Below are positions 11,963 to 26,000 of a stretch of 64,000 nt of DNA, piece by piece. The stretch is taken from assembly GCA_027886175.1 (NCBI GenBank), contig JAJNNQ010000075.1, forward strand, positions 55,923,001 to 55,987,000, written 5' to 3'. Position 1 is the first letter of the stretch, and every line of letters starts with the position of its first letter. The stretch comes from Phylloscopus collybita (taxonomy: Eukaryota > Chordata > Aves > Passeriformes > Phylloscopidae). The notes beneath the pieces were generated by a model. That model did no database searches, had not been told where the DNA came from, and saw nothing but the letters and a program-made list of their open reading frames with translations. The position numbers and the translations under genes are program-made.

Positions 11963-14900
11963 TATTAGAAAATCTAGCTGGTGTAAACCTGATGAATAAT
12001 TTTGGATTCTGAAGATAAATATGAGCTTGTGACCCTCTAAATTGGAGCTGTAAAAATGATTTGAGTTTTTTTCCCCTTGGTAGTATAGAACAGATGTCTG
12101 TGATTACTGTCTTGTTCTGAAGCTCTGCTTCATTTTAAGGTGCTCTGTTGCATGTGTTTGATTTTTTTAACGCTTACTTTCACAAATCCCATCCTTCCTA
12201 ACATAAAGTACTAAGGATCTGAGCTGATTGGTGCCATCTTTCAGTGTGTGTTATTTCAACTTGTGTGTAACAGTCTGAATTCTGTTTTCTACAGACATAA
12301 ATAAGAATTCTGTCTCAATAACTTGTTTGTTTCTCAGCATTAGGTTCCCTTGTAGGTACAATAAATACCTTTAATTTTTTCAAGAACTGATGACTGTCTA
12401 CAAAATATGCATAGAAGACACCCTGTTTCAGCTTAATAAGCTAATCTGTGGAAGAAACTTAGTGATATTTCCATTATTCGTATGTGTATTTATAGAATTA
12501 AAAATAAAGGAGTCCTAGTTTTCTTCTCTAAATATTGCTTTCCATTGCAGTATATCAAACCATCCTTTGTGGGTTTTCAAATTCAAGTGGACTATGTTTA
12601 CTTGTAACTAATAAGATAAAACATTTCTTAAAAGTGGGATTTCCACTAAAAAAAAACCCTTCAGATGAGTTAAGTAAGGTAGCTACTCCAGTTCAGTTTG
12701 AGAACTTACTCAAATTTAATATTAAAATATTGCAAAACCATAACTTTCTCTGCTGGTATTTTTTTCTGATTACATTGAGAAAAGTACGTGTAGGAGGAGA
12801 TATCAACACACATGGGTACATAATTATTCTTAAGTAGGTGCTGCATATTCATCTTAAGCTCAGTGAAATGCTTGAGATTTCTTGAGCATAATAATTTCTT
12901 TAAAAAATGTTGCAAGCTCTGGGATTTTTCTGCTGGATGTGTGCCACAACTGTTGAAACCAAATTTTTCTTCTGGTTTTGAGGGAGTTTTTTATCATCGG
13001 CTCCGAGGCCAGACATGAAGTGAGCAGTATTAGTTTTCCTCCAAAAGGATCACTGCAGTTAGTCCTGCCAAAACTGAGTCAGAGATGCAGAAAGCCAAAA
13101 GAAAAGGCTACTGGGGCTGATTTTTTTGAATAACCGTAAGATCAATTCAGATGTAAGTTACAAATTCTGCTGACCTGCTGACTGCTGTGGAGTCAGAGTG
13201 TGTTATTTGTGTAGGCTGTCCTTCTGCCCTTGAACTGCCCTGACGGTACTTCAAAACAAAGCAACAGTGGTGAGGTTTTAAACCATGGGTGCTTAGGGAT
13301 TGATGAAATCATATAACACTTTTCCCAGGAGTACAAGGTGCAGATCTCCTCAGATATTCCTCTGCTCCCTTTTAAACACGTAAAAATAAAAAGCCTTCAG
13401 ATTCCTTAACTAAAGTGTTTGCATGATGCACAGAGTAGTTTAGCTAGTAGAGGAATAGTTGGAAAATTGCTATGGTGTACTTTGATTTCACATAAATCCC
13501 TAATAATAAAATAAATCCTTTTATGGATTACATGTATAGCCTGTAACACCATAAATTATAGTATATTATAAGCATCTATATGAATCTATAATGGCATGTT
13601 ATGGCAGCAAAAAGATGACGTGTGTATACTATAACTGGGTGAATTGGCCCTAATCATCTCTCTCTAACCATCCTAATTGTCAGACTGCAATCAAGCCCAC
13701 AAGGATTGATCTAATCTTAGATGAAACAGTTTGTAGCAGATGTTTCTTTATTTCTTCAATTCCTAACTTTAAATGCCAGCGGATTTGCAATGTACAAAAT
13801 ATTAATAATAAAAAATGCTATCAGAAATTTTAAGATTTGAACTATGATACTAAAATTATCTAACACCTAATTGTATTGTTGCAGAAGGTTGTGTTCTGAG
13901 CTCTGTAAACTAGAAGTTTAACCTTGCTCCCTAATTTGGATGATGAAATGAAGCTCAAGGATACATGCAAGGTTATCATATATAAGGAATGTTTGCCTGC
14001 TGGATAGCAGTCATAGGATACCTTCAGACAATATTTCTCATAAAATACACTTCTAGTCATTTTTTTTAAATATATATTTGTAGGATTTCTTTAATCCTGA
14101 CTTTACAGCTTAAACAGCTTTGCTTTTATCATGGTTGCTTTTGTGGTAACATTTGAAGAAAATACACTGAAATAGGCAAGAGCAGGTGAAGAGTTAAACT
14201 CAATTAAAAAAAAAAAAATCCTGAAACTACCCAGGCTTATTGTATCTTGTGGTAAAGCCTTAGCCCCACATCCCAGAGCTGCTGACAGGAGCAGGTAAGT
14301 GCTTGTACCTGAGCAGGGCTATGGATTCATTTCGTCTCTCCTGTTTGGGTGCTGGATATCAGATTTCTGTAGAGTATCTCTGCCCTGCTGCTGGGAGATA
14401 GGTGGGTTCCCAGCAGTGTGGTAAAGGAGCAGGAGCTGGCCTCGATTCCTTGCCACTCTGCACCCTCTGTGCTAATTTGGGAGCTCAGTGCTGTGCAGCA
14501 GTGCTCCGCCTCTCTTGCTTCTTCATAGGAATCCGAATTTGCCACCCAAAATGCACCCAGTTAGTGCAGTGGGAACTGTATTTCATTTCTAGGGTCAAAA
14601 AGGTAGACAGCAAAATCAGAGCTGTTCAAGCGTTGGTAGCTCAGGTGAGTGGATTGCAGCGGTGAGGTGTTTTGGTTTGTAGGGCTTTTTTTTTTTTCCA
14701 TTTAATTGACTCAGCAGTAGCTTAGATCCTGTAACTTGCTCTTTAGGCTGAGGTGTGGATCCCCATTTTCCTTCTGGGCCTTTTTACAGATAATAACTGT
14801 GTTACAATTTCTCCTAAGTTTTACTTGAATGTGTGACAAGTGTAGTTTCACTGAAGCAGTAAGGTGTCACCTCTTGTCTCTTCTCCCTTAGCCAAATTAT

Positions 14901-16488
14901 GCACAGAATCAAAAAATGGTGGGTGTCAAAACAATGGTTAAATCCTTTACTGTGACAACTGTTTTTTATTTTTCTCACTATGAATGTTATTTTTTTAGGT
15001 TGTGACTACATTTTTTAATCTCACAACAAACTACATTTCTCTTGCATACCGCATGGAAATATCCATTTTTAATGGAGATAACTAGTGAGGTAAACTTGAA
15101 CACGTTCATATTTTAGTGTTTTTAATGCGTATGCTGCAGAGGTTATCTTGTCAAACAGGAGAGCAATGCACATGGCAAGTCAGGGATGAGAAATCAACTA
15201 GCCTTTCCTGCAGATAATGAGATGGAAATGCAGAACTGAATATTATTATGTCATTGTCTTTCTGGGAGAAAAATTTGATGGGTTATGCTAGCAAAAAGCT
15301 CCGTGAGTGATGCTTCAGTGCCTGTCCTGGTCAGTGATGGTTTCTGTTGGTAATTAGGAGCTGACTCACTGCTGTTTCTCTCAAGAGACAAATGTTTCTA
15401 CAGCTAGTGGCAGAAAATTAGATGGTTTTCCAATATACCCAAGAAAGCGGCCATTTGTACTGTCTTTTGGATAGGTGCAGGGAGATTTCAGAACATCTGA
15501 AGTGATTTGGAAAAAAAGCTTATCGTGTTGTAACTTTATTAAAAAAAAAGCATGGGGGATTTTTTTTTCTTTTGTTTCTGATTTCTATTGGATTGTTTAA
15601 GTGTGAAATTTCTGGAGTAATATGTAGAAACTTGTCAAGGAAAATCCCTTCTCTAAATATTAGTGATGACTGGGAAATCTTTATTTGCTACAGCTGTGGA
15701 TAAAAAGAAATGTGAACCTCAAAACCATTTATTGTAAATGACTAGGAAAAGGCCTTAAAAGTCTCTGGAAAATGAAAAATCATACATAAGATCTCCATTG
15801 TAAATCAATTATTTTAAATTATTTTAGAAAAGGGGAAAATATTTTCTTCTTTCTGAAAAAAAAATCTAGCCAGTGGATTTCCTGCAATATGTATTTTAAT
15901 GGATTTGTTATGAACAGCCATGGCAACAATAAAACAGAATTGTATGATGTGAGCAGGAAAAGTACTGGCCCATTCAGAGGCCAAATTTTTGCATAAATTA
16001 GTCAAGAATATTAAAAAATATGATCATATGGGAAATGTGAGCTGAGCAGTTTACTATATTAAGAAGAAAAAAGTACCAAAATAAGATTATGCAGTGATTT
16101 CCTAATTAATTGATCTGTCGCAGTGTTTCAAGGAAAATATAAAAGAAAGGATCTCTGAAGATTAATAGAAACATGCCAGCATTCAAAGTCAAATTTCTGA
16201 CTGGAGAGATTTCAGAAATCATTTGGGGGCAGGTGATCAGGTTATATTATTCCAGGTTCTGGAACACTCTCAGTAGCAGGATGAGGTTGCTCAGGGTCCA
16301 TCTTGAGGAAAGAGGCTTCTCTGCCCTGCAAGCCCATACATTATAATCACAGCCATTCCCATGTGTTATCGCAAGGGGCAACCTAATCAGTTCTCACCAG
16401 ACCACAAGTGTGCTGAGTTATTGCTGGGGCTTTGGGGCTTGCTGATACATAATTGCACAACATCCTGGGTAATAGAATCTGGAGGAAA

Positions 16489-16534
16489 TTTTTTTTTATT
16501 TATTTATTTTATTTTTTTTGTGTGTGTGTGTGTG
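16489..16534. repeat. T-rich tract plus (TG)n microsatellite
   Basis: A run of T with TTTA steps passes directly into about eight TG units. Confidence 0.85.
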
Positions 16535-17974
16535 CTTTGCCCATCTTGTAAAAGTGAGATAGCAAGGGTGTTGTTTAAAGAGGCTCTGCTATGCCTAAGG
16601 CTCTGCAGGTAATTTCAATAGAATCCGTTTCATGATTGTAATGAACAAGTTTTTCTCCTTCTAATTGATACAGTAATAAAAGAAAATCTAAACCCAGCAT
16701 GTGCTTAATGCCATCTTCTTGAATTTCTCTAGTAAAATATGCAATGGCATGAGGTAGACTTTGTGATTTTTGCCCTTGACGCAAAATTTTGAAATAGTAT
16801 CTTTTGAACAGTGAGTGCTCATCCAAAGATGTAACCCTGATTAAATGATCAAATATTTGGCAATTCTTCAACTAAGTACATGTGGAAAACAAGTCTCACA
16901 GGAAATGCTATGTATTATGGAGACAACACAGTGAGTGGTTCTAATTCTCTCAGTTCTGAAAGGGCTGATGCTGAGTTCTCTCACAATGGCTTCCCCAATT
17001 ATCTGAGGACTTTAGAAGTCTTTCAGAAGTTTTGATTACAGCCAATGGCATCCTAAAGTAGGCCAGGGATAAAAGAGTATCTCACAGTTCGTGAATAATT
17101 GAGTAGGCTTCTGTATAACAATGAGGTGCCTTATGAAAGGCAAATGTTTGTTTGCTGTGTGCTCACATCTGCACCTATTTATTCATATTTATAGGTAAAT
17201 TCATATGCTAATGCTTTTTCAAACACTAAGATACAAAGTGTCTGTTGGCATGAAACGGTAAAATGCTGCTGAAATGCAATGCAACTATATGTTTGTATCA
17301 GCTTTAAAATTATGTTGCAAAAAATAAAATCCAAATGCAAGGATGTATCTTGGCATATGTACATAGAATATCAGGAGTTTTCTTTGGGCCATTTCATTCT
17401 GCAGATCTCTCCTCTTCTTAAATGTCTGGCAAAAACAGATGCCAATAAACTGAAGCAGTTACAGTCTGAAGGACAAACTTATGTTTCTCTCCTCTTGCTA
17501 TTCAGTGTTCTTTAAAAGCGAAGGCTGCTCATTCCTGTGGTCTGCGTGCTTAAGCCTTTGAATTCATCTCAGTTCTGAAATGTGTGAGAAGGCCTGATCA
17601 GGAGCATCCTTAAAGATAACTAGCATCAAGCCCTGGTATTTGATAGTAGTTCCTAGTAATAAGGAGGTCAAATGCTTCCTCTAGAATTTCATCAGCTTAT
17701 CTGCAAAACCTCAAACTCACTTTCACACTGTCGCAAATTGATATCCAGTGAAAAAAGGAGTGAAGCCATCATTTGTCTGAACCTGCTCATTTGTCACTGA
17801 AGGAAGTGCTTTGGAGTATGCATTAGATGACCTTTGATCTAGAAAATGTTCTCATCCTCACAGGGAGAGATCTGACTCTATGACTGTGATGTCTAGTTTG
17901 CCTTTTTTTAGGGATATTTCTAATGTACTGGATCTAACTGATACCTCTCATTGCAACAAAATATGACCCTCCCC

Positions 17975-18012
17975 TATATACACATATACACACATACGCA
18001 TATACACATATA
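17975..18012. repeat. (CATATA)-type dinucleotide-like microsatellite
   Basis: This is an imperfect alternation of TATA and CACA units. Confidence 0.8.
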
Positions 18013-20225
18013 AAAAAAATATGCTTTGAAACCCACAAACACACAAAGAAAAACCAAAAAAGAAACCCTCCACCAACCTTTGAAAAACTTCTGTTAATCA
18101 ACACAAATTATCAGTTTCATTGTCACCAGCTGTCAAAAATTCAGGTCATCTGTAAAATACAGATTCCATGGCTATGCTAAAAACCCACCACCACAAATGA
18201 TGATTTGGGTTGGTCTGGCTTTTCTAAAGAGAATTTTTTGAGGACTGTAAGACATTAAAGGCACATAATGAAAATAAGGAAATTGAGAAAATGCTTGAAA
18301 TTAAAGTAGTGGTTTTTACCTTGATAAAGAACTTCCTAGGAAAAGACTTTCCTCAGAGAAAGAGAAATGAACTGAGACTACTCAGAGCCTAAAAAAACCA
18401 CCCAAGATCCCAGAAGAACTGGGAGTATTATTAAAAATGACACTTTTATTAAATGAATAAATATGTCCCTTTCGGACCGTTGGTGCTGCAGTTCTTTAGT
18501 AAGGTCAAAATAGTGTGAATATTCTGTACCTTTGTGTGTGGAGCTTTTCATGCTACAAAATTGCATAGAGTTAATATGTTTAATCAAGAAATAACTGTGG
18601 GAGCAGTGCTGCAGCTTTGGTAAAGTCAAGTTGCAACACTGCCAAGATGTGATTTGAAGAGAGTACTATCTAATAAAGATGGTTTATGATGTCCCAAAGT
18701 GTAATGTCATTTTTTTTCAGGAAATATGATATTGTCTTTGCTTTCCCTCAGGATAGCTGAAGTAATTTCTGAGATAGAAAGTATGGTTGTACAGTTGCCA
18801 TTTTACAACCTTAGTAGAAAAAGCCCAAAAGTTGTACACTTTGTAAGAAGTATACTTGCAGAGGATTTAATTACATACCATGTTTTCTTCTAAAAGTTTT
18901 CATAATTAAACATATTGGTACTGCAGCCCAATGGTAGAGCTTTAAAAGAAAACACTTATTCTGACTGATAACATTCATCTTAGATAGTGGCAACAGGATA
19001 GTGTCAGTAGTATTATATTGTAATGTGGCTAATTAAGCTTAATTATTTTAATGACACTACATTTTCTTCTTGTACTCAGTTTAGACAGCAGACTGGGGGG
19101 GAAAACTCTGTCTGCTCTAATTTCCTTGCTTTTTTAAATTATTTAGTTTTTTGGTAATGGAAGGTATGGTTGATCCAAATTTAATAGTACTGTGTACTAT
19201 GTACAATTTCTTGTGTTGTGCATTAAATTTTGTAGAATTTGTACTGAATTAAGGGATGTATGGCCAGTGGAATCATTAATTAGTATTGGGGTTGGGACTC
19301 TTTTCAATGTATCCTTGAATTAATAACATAAAATTACATATGGTATTGTTTATAGAGCTGTCCAAGTACTGGAGAGAGGAATGAAGTAAACTGCTGTCAT
19401 AGATTATAAAACTAGATTGATATCTAGTCTCTTACTTGCATAATGTAGTCTAGAGGATATCATTAATCAGCTTCTCTTTGAACTGTAAATGTTTATTTGA
19501 TAATTCAGTTCTTGTTTTAATAATCTGGTTACGGCAATATGATCAGAATGCTTGGTAGGTAGTCTAATAAAGTCCTCTTGTTTTTATAAAATGCTTTTTA
19601 AGTAGAAACTAGTGCATTTCTTGTTACAAATTTTGGGAGGATTTTATTTTTCACTACATATTCCCAAAGTTTAGTAATTTGCATACTTTTTCCTTAGAAA
19701 GTTTGTCATTGACCTGAGAGAACTAGATGTTGTTGTCCAGTAATGGTCATATTAATTCTTACTTCAACCTTATGTTTTCTGTGTGCACAACAATGCTAAA
19801 GATGATTACTGTGTTCTGTTAAAAGCTGCAGTGAATGTTTCTCAGTGGTCTTAATCTTCTCATAGAAAAAGAGGGCAGACAAATGTGAAAGCTAGAAATG
19901 TGTGGAGTGATTTCTGAAAGAAATTTCTCTAATGACAGTCTTACAATGCTTTTCATATTCAAAGTTCATGGATTGACTTGCATCTCAGGAATTGTCAGTT
20001 TTGGCAGTAATGACAGAAACTGAAGCAAAAAAAGTTTAGAAAGGATTGGAAATCAATATATAAATTGACAAATTGGTATACTTGTATAGAAATAATTGAT
20101 GCTCCCAGGATTTTCCAGACTCTTTAAGTGAAATGCTGTCATTTTAGAATTTCTTCCTAAGTTCTGTAATTTCTTCAGTTCTGTAACTGAATACATTTGT
20201 AATACTGTCCATCTCTTAAGAAAAA

Positions 20226-20254
20226 CTAATAGAATCCATTGGTTTTGTTCACAG
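20226..20254 (+). other. DOK6: Branch point candidate and 3' splice site of DOK6 intron 1
   Basis: CTAAT at 20226-20230 fits the YTNAY branch consensus with the A at 20229, 25 nt before the AG at 20253-20254. The pyrimidine tract between them is modest (GGTTTTGTTCACAG). Confidence 0.6.
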
Positions 20255-20362
20255 ATTTTTAGGCGTTGTTGGTTGGTTTTCAAGAAGGCTTCCAGTAAAG
20301 GACCCAGGAGACTAGAAAAATTTCCAGATGAGAAGGCAGCATATTTCAGGAACTTTCACAAG
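20255..20362 (+). CDS. DOK6: DOK6 coding exon 2 (PH domain, strands around the CWLVF core)
   Basis: This exon is 108 nt, exactly 36 codons, and is open in one frame. Its translation starts [20 protein letters not shown] and ends AAYFRNFHK, which matches the N-terminal PH domain of DOK6. It fits DOK6 better than DOK5 (IYQRCWLVF, RCYHK) or DOK4 (IYRRCWLVF, GCPK). The acceptor is a TTTTGTTCACAG tract followed by ATT; a YTNAY branch-point candidate (CTAAT, A at 20229) lies 25 nt upstream. The donor AAG|GTAAGT is near perfect. Both ends are phase 0. Failure to splice the donor would add eight codons and then a stop. DOK6 is a cytoplasmic, membrane-recruited adaptor whose PH domain binds phosphoinositides and whose PTB domain binds activated receptor tyrosine kinases such as RET; it promotes neurite outgrowth. 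The residues correspond to about 23-58 of the roughly 331-residue protein (numbering from family knowledge). Confidence 0.95.
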
Positions 20363-21204
20363 GTAAGTCATGCCTTTCTAGTGAACTGAAGCATTGCCTG
20401 TTTACCACTCTTCCTTGGGAAGTGTGTTCTGGCTGTGTCTGGTTTGCAAACAATACAGTAAAAGCCTTTGTTGAAAACCTAATCCTGGCAATAAAACAGA
20501 GTAAAACATCCTTAAGTCTCAGTGATGAAGGTGAGATACCACACTGGCTTTTTTTCCAGATGAGCACAAAACCCTCAATTGTATGTGAAGCAATGGAATG
20601 ATTTTTTTTTTTTTTTTTTAGTTAAACACTCGAAGTTTGGAAATGTGTAAAATTGGCTGCCTATTTAAATGTTTAATCAGTAGTTGTTAGCTAAGTATTA
20701 AAAAAATTCTGGAAATGCCAAATGCTTCAGTTTTAATGGTGACACTCTTCAAATGTGTAAGGTTTTCCCCAGAACTCAAGATTTACAAGCCCTTTTAACA
20801 AAAAGGGGTTTTAGCAATAAATAATCAGGACACACTGAAAGAGATACTCCCTGCTTTATCACTCAGACTTCTGTGATGGGAAACAAGATATTTGAGCACG
20901 AGTTCTTCTTTCTGTCTCATAAGTTACTGTTATCAGTCTGTGAGTAGACTTCATGTTGCCTAATCCTAAAACAGGGCAGAGATCTGTCCTTGTGCTATTG
21001 TCTTCCATCAAGTCACTGTTAGCTTTATGACATATCAATGTTAGATATTCCATTAAACCTGTCAAGTTGAAACACAAAGATGACTTAACCAAGGGCCACA
21101 CAGCATGCCGTGAAAAATTGTGAACGGAAGCATAGATCTCTTGAAGGCAGGTGTGATGTTTTTACCAGAAAACTACAAATTGGTCTTCAAGTTCCAGTAG
21201 CCAG

Positions 21205-21330
21205 GGTGTTCTACCATGGGTCCCCTGTGGGAACACAAGTCCTGCCAGCAAACCATCTCCAGCATGAGCTTCTCTCTCCATGTGTCCACAGGCCAGGAAC
21301 CTGCTCTAACGTGGGCTTCTGATGCAACCG
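21205..21330 (-). mobile_element. Fragment of an ERV LTR, same family as the one at 56705-57636
   Basis: The + strand reads ATGGGTCCCC...CACAAGTCCTGCCAGC, then AACCATCTCCAGCATGAGC, TCTCTCTCCATGTGTCC and CCTGCTCTAACGTGGGCTTC. This is the repeated 'tgctccagcgtgggctcc' block that I remember as the antisense reading of a large bird LTR family. Both termini are missing. Identification rests on memory of the family consensus. Confidence 0.65.
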
Positions 21331-22993
21331 AGTTCTTTTGCAAGGCTTTGGGAAAGTTTTTTGTGTTGTTATCTTCTAATTCTTTTTTCAGCTTTTTATG
21401 CCTCTAGCATACTTAATATGTTAAAGGACTCAGAAAGATTTTATATGTTGCTTGTCAACTGTCATCATTGTAGAAAAATAATATGAAATGCAGGAATTGT
21501 TTGAGAAGCTAAGAAAGCAGCGTAGAGACCGATGCAGCTGCGTGTTGTAGTATTGATAAAAGTCACCCTTTGCAAATGGAAGGGAGGGGTATTACTCTTT
21601 GCCATCTGTTTTTCCCCCTCTTATTCCCCTCTGTGAGGATAGGAAGAAAAGAGAAAGAAATGGATACTCTTTCCTATTTAAAAGGGTAATGTGATTCTGT
21701 CTATAGAAAAAGAGGAATTGTATCTGTTCACTTGGATAATATCCATTTTTCAAATAAAGCCATGAAATAATTTCTGAATGTATATTATCACAAAATAGAA
21801 ACCCAGAATCTTATTCTCTGGCTCAATTTTTTTTCCCAAGGATATTTTATTATTTCCTAGTGATTATTCTCCTCAGTTACCTCCATTCTGATAAATAAAA
21901 TAGTGGTGAAGTAGATGTGCATGAGTTGTGAATAGTCATCGAGCATGACTATTGAGGGAACAGTGCAGGTTGTTATAGAATCAAATATAGCTATTTGATT
22001 GCTGGTGTTGGATGAAAATACCTTGATTTTCTTCCTTTTTTTTTTTTTTTTCTAGAGCTGTTTATAGGTTCGTTATATTTTGAAGTTGTTGAAAATGCAT
22101 ATTTATCTCTAGTCAGTGCAAACTATTAGCCCTGTTTTGAAATTCTCCATTTCCTTTCTCACTTACAAAATTTAAAGAGGGCATATGGTATGAAAAGTTG
22201 AAGATGAACTCTGAACACTGAGAATCAATGAAAAAAATGTTTTAAATATTGAAGATCTGAGACTTGATACTTTTAAAGAAAGATTAAAATATAAGTTGCA
22301 AGCCTGATTCCTTATGAAAGGACAACATGCATAAAGGGACAAAAGGCTCAGTTTACTTCCTAATAGTCATATAAGACTATATATATCAACCCTGAGATCC
22401 TTTTTCCTATTCAACTTTCTTTGTAAAGTATTAGAAGAAGCTGGTGTAGAGGGGTACTCAGAATGTACTGTGTTTCTCTAGCAACTTATGTCCTTCAGAC
22501 TTTCAGATCAGTCTAAGTTACCTTGGGAGAAAGCCTAGGAGTAGCACAGAGTTAGATTGCAATGTGCAATATTCTTAGCTTTCTTTGTACAGAGATATAG
22601 AAGAAAATTTTACATCTCAAGTGGAAACATACCAAAAAATTAATGTCTTTGATTTATCTGTGTTCAAATCAGTTTTCAGGATCACAAGAAGTACCCCAAT
22701 ATAAGTAACTCATCAAGGTTTCCACTTTTCTATGTTTGAGCTTGAAATGAGGCTCAAATGAAATTCCTCTTTAAAGTAATTTACCAGGATGACTATATAT
22801 CTCCTTTACTTTATGTAATAAACTAGTGTACTGGGCAATATGATTTATGGCAGGGGCTAAACAACGGAAAAAACCCAGAGCTGATAACACAAAGCTAAGA
22901 TAATTTAAAATAGCGATTTTCTGGTTTACATATGCTAAATAAATAGTCATTAATGAGTAAAAAAGCTGCTATCTTCATAAAATTGATTCCCCT

Positions 22994-23015
22994 CCCCCCC
23001 CCCCCCCCCGCCCCC
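22994..23015. repeat. Poly-C tract (C16, G, C5)
   Basis: Sixteen consecutive C residues, one G, then five C. The minus strand is therefore a long G run. Confidence 0.9.
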
Positions 23016-26000
23016 AGTATCCAGACCATGTATGGGTTTATTTGCTATTCTGTAATTCTGTAAATTGCTGTTTTGCATTGCTTTGGTGTTGGTTTTTTTC
23101 ACTACTAATTTTCTTACTATAAATAACAGTAATGGCATTAGTCCTAGACAAGTGCCTCCTAACAGCAACAGTGCATATTACATTCATTAGCCAAAACGTG
23201 ACCTCATCTCTTCCTTGCAGTTTCTGGTATCAAATTAAAACTTCTCATTACTGTAAATTTAGAACATTGCACTCTTGCTCAGGTAAGTTTATAGCTTAGC
23301 TGTTCTGTTTTCCCTTGAAAGTTCGTTTTGGAGGTTGTGCAGAACAGCTGTGTTGACTCCCATTGCTCCCTCCAAAGAGGGGATAAAATAGCAATAGCTC
23401 TGCATCCGTGCCAGGGGTGGGTATGTTTTTGGTAGCCACCCCTGCACAGGCAGAAAAGACCAAAACCAGACACCATAGCTTTACCAACTTAAAAGAGAGC
23501 ATAAATAAACAAGATTTCTTCTTTCTGTAATAGAAGATAAAATGTATATAAAAAGTGAATTTTTCATGCTTTGGAGGCATACTGATCAGGCAGTACCAGT
23601 GCCTGTAACCCATTAGGAGAGGCTTTCAGAAGCATTACAGCAAGTCAACATGGTTAAGTAGCAACATGAAGATTACTAGAAATGAGAGATCAAATGTCCA
23701 AACCTGGACTGTATCCTAGGAAAAATTACACTGTTGGCCAATTTATTGTTAAAGCAGAATTAGAAAGAGCAAAGTAGATTTTGAAGAGCAACTAACAAGA
23801 ATAGATTCTGACCCATCAGGATCAAAAATGTTGCCAAAGACCCCAGAGTATGAAGTAAATGTGCAAGAAAGAGTAGGAATAAGCACTTTTGCATTGGGGT
23901 GTACTGTGGAGAAAAGTGACATGCTCTGGTATGGGTATGCGAGGGGGGGTTCTGTAGACATATCTTTGTGTTATAAACTTGATCATATTAATGGTAGTCC
24001 AAAAATACCAAAATGGGAATCAACAAATAAGGATTCTTCCATTCCTTGTAAAATTTAGGGTTCCATTCATGCATGCTTCCTCTTCACTTACAGGTTAAAT
24101 AGCCTTCACAGGAAGTGAAGGTGTTGGGAGCTGGGGCTGTCCCTGACAAGACAGAGCTGTCTTGGAACAAGACAAGCTTGAATCTGTCAGTGCTAGTGTG
24201 CTTACCCTTCAAATAAATAAATAGCTGGCATCTGGCACAGAGATCAAAACTTACTGTTTAATCCCCCCAATATGAGAGATTGCTCTGTTAAGATTATGTA
24301 AACAACAGGTTTTGAGTTTTAAGTTAGCAAGATTAAAGTAGGGTAAGAGTTTTAGATTTATGTTATTTGTTTTTCCTGTCATTATGTTCGATTATGATGT
24401 GCTTTATATAAATCTGCAAATGCAAAAGGAAATAAATTGCAAAACATTTTAGCAATGACTTCTGATAGTCAAAATTGTATATGGGACAGATGGTGTTAAG
24501 CACATTATATAATGTGTCCACAAAAATAGATAATAATCAAGAAAAAAAAAACAGCAGTAACCATCTAACTGTAGTTTACTGGATTAAATTTGGGCCACAC
24601 AATGGTAGATACCTTACAATTTTATTTCATAGCTTGATTGTCCTGAAGAAACTTGTGGAATGCAATCCCAGTGATTTATGGCAAGTTCTTGTATCAGCTG
24701 CAGCAGCTTCTTGAACACTTCTTGGCGCATGTGCACACAACCACACACCCAGATAGTCCTCTTTGGTAAGAGGAAGAAGGGGACAGGTTCTCTTTGTGCA
24801 GTAACACACAGTATGCGGGAGCAATAAAATATTTATTCTTCTACAGCACAGTTCCTAGTCTCTAATTGAGATGACCTTAAACCATGAGGTGCTTATTCAG
24901 GATAAATGAATTCCTGGTAACTTTGAAAACCACTGAATTTTGCCATGGTCGTAAATGTGCTAGCTCCCACAATTCTCAAATGTAATTACAGGCCTAAAAT
25001 GAAAAATAAACATACTTATATATGGTACCATAATCATAATCATAATCATAAGAACTTCTCTCTCATTGTTTCCACTTAGTTGCCTTTCAGTTTTTCTGGT
25101 TTGTTGTTTTTCTTCACGTTACCTAAATAAAGATTCTTATTGCTAAAGAAATGTGAACTAGCCTACTGTTTATTCTATAATCTAAGAGTTCTGCTTTACT
25201 GTGGAGAATTTCAGATTCTTATGTTGCTCATGTACAAAGCAGAAGTTGTGCACATTTCCTTTTGAACTTCTATAATCTGGCATGTGACTATTATTTCTCA
25301 CGATATTGCATTGTTTATCAGTTGCAAAGGTGTTCTTAAAAAGAAGGGTGTACAGCCACCAAAATGTAAGTCACAGGCCTAATTCTTGTGCTTTTTGTGA
25401 TAAGATATATTAAAACAATTGATTTGCCTCTAAATTTAAATATTATTTGAATTCCCTTTCTGCAGTTTTTTTTCCTTGATATAATTGTTGTGCTGTCTGT
25501 TTTTTCAAAATCTCAAATTAAAACCTGCCTGGTTTTGCTCTGCTGACCATTCTGCTTTTACATTTGATCTGTGGTTCCTCAATGAGTCTTTATTATCTCA
25601 TCTGGTTAAATTCACTAAAAAATTCATGTCTGAGGAAAGCTAAGCAGGAATACCTTATGAAGATCTGGTCACATTCACAGATGCTGTTTGCTTTGAAAAC
25701 CATCCCAGATTTAGAACACTTTTTCCTTTCCCTCTTTTCCCCTTATTAAGTATGATATTTTTCTTTTTTCCCAGAACTTCTTTCAAAAAAATTCAAAATA
25801 GTAATCTCAATGTAGTATTTCCCAATGAACCCAATGAGTGTATGTGTGTGACTGTTAGTTTTAAATAATATATTTCAAGTTTTTTACCTGCAATTAATTA
25901 GGAATTTAAGATTTTTTTTGTAATTCTTTGTTCTTTGAGGTTGAAAGAGGTGCCCAAATGTACTTTGTATGGTTTTTATATCCCTATTTTGCCAAGTCTT

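Larger units (their letters stand above)
11963..20254 (+). other. DOK6 intron 1, last part
   Basis: This is mostly unique AT-rich sequence with no exon before 20255. It includes a T-rich stretch followed by (TG)n at 16489-16534 and a CATATA-type microsatellite at about 17975-18012. A 98-codon minus-strand open frame at 16575-16871 is discussed as a finding; I cannot assign it to any family. Confidence 0.6.
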
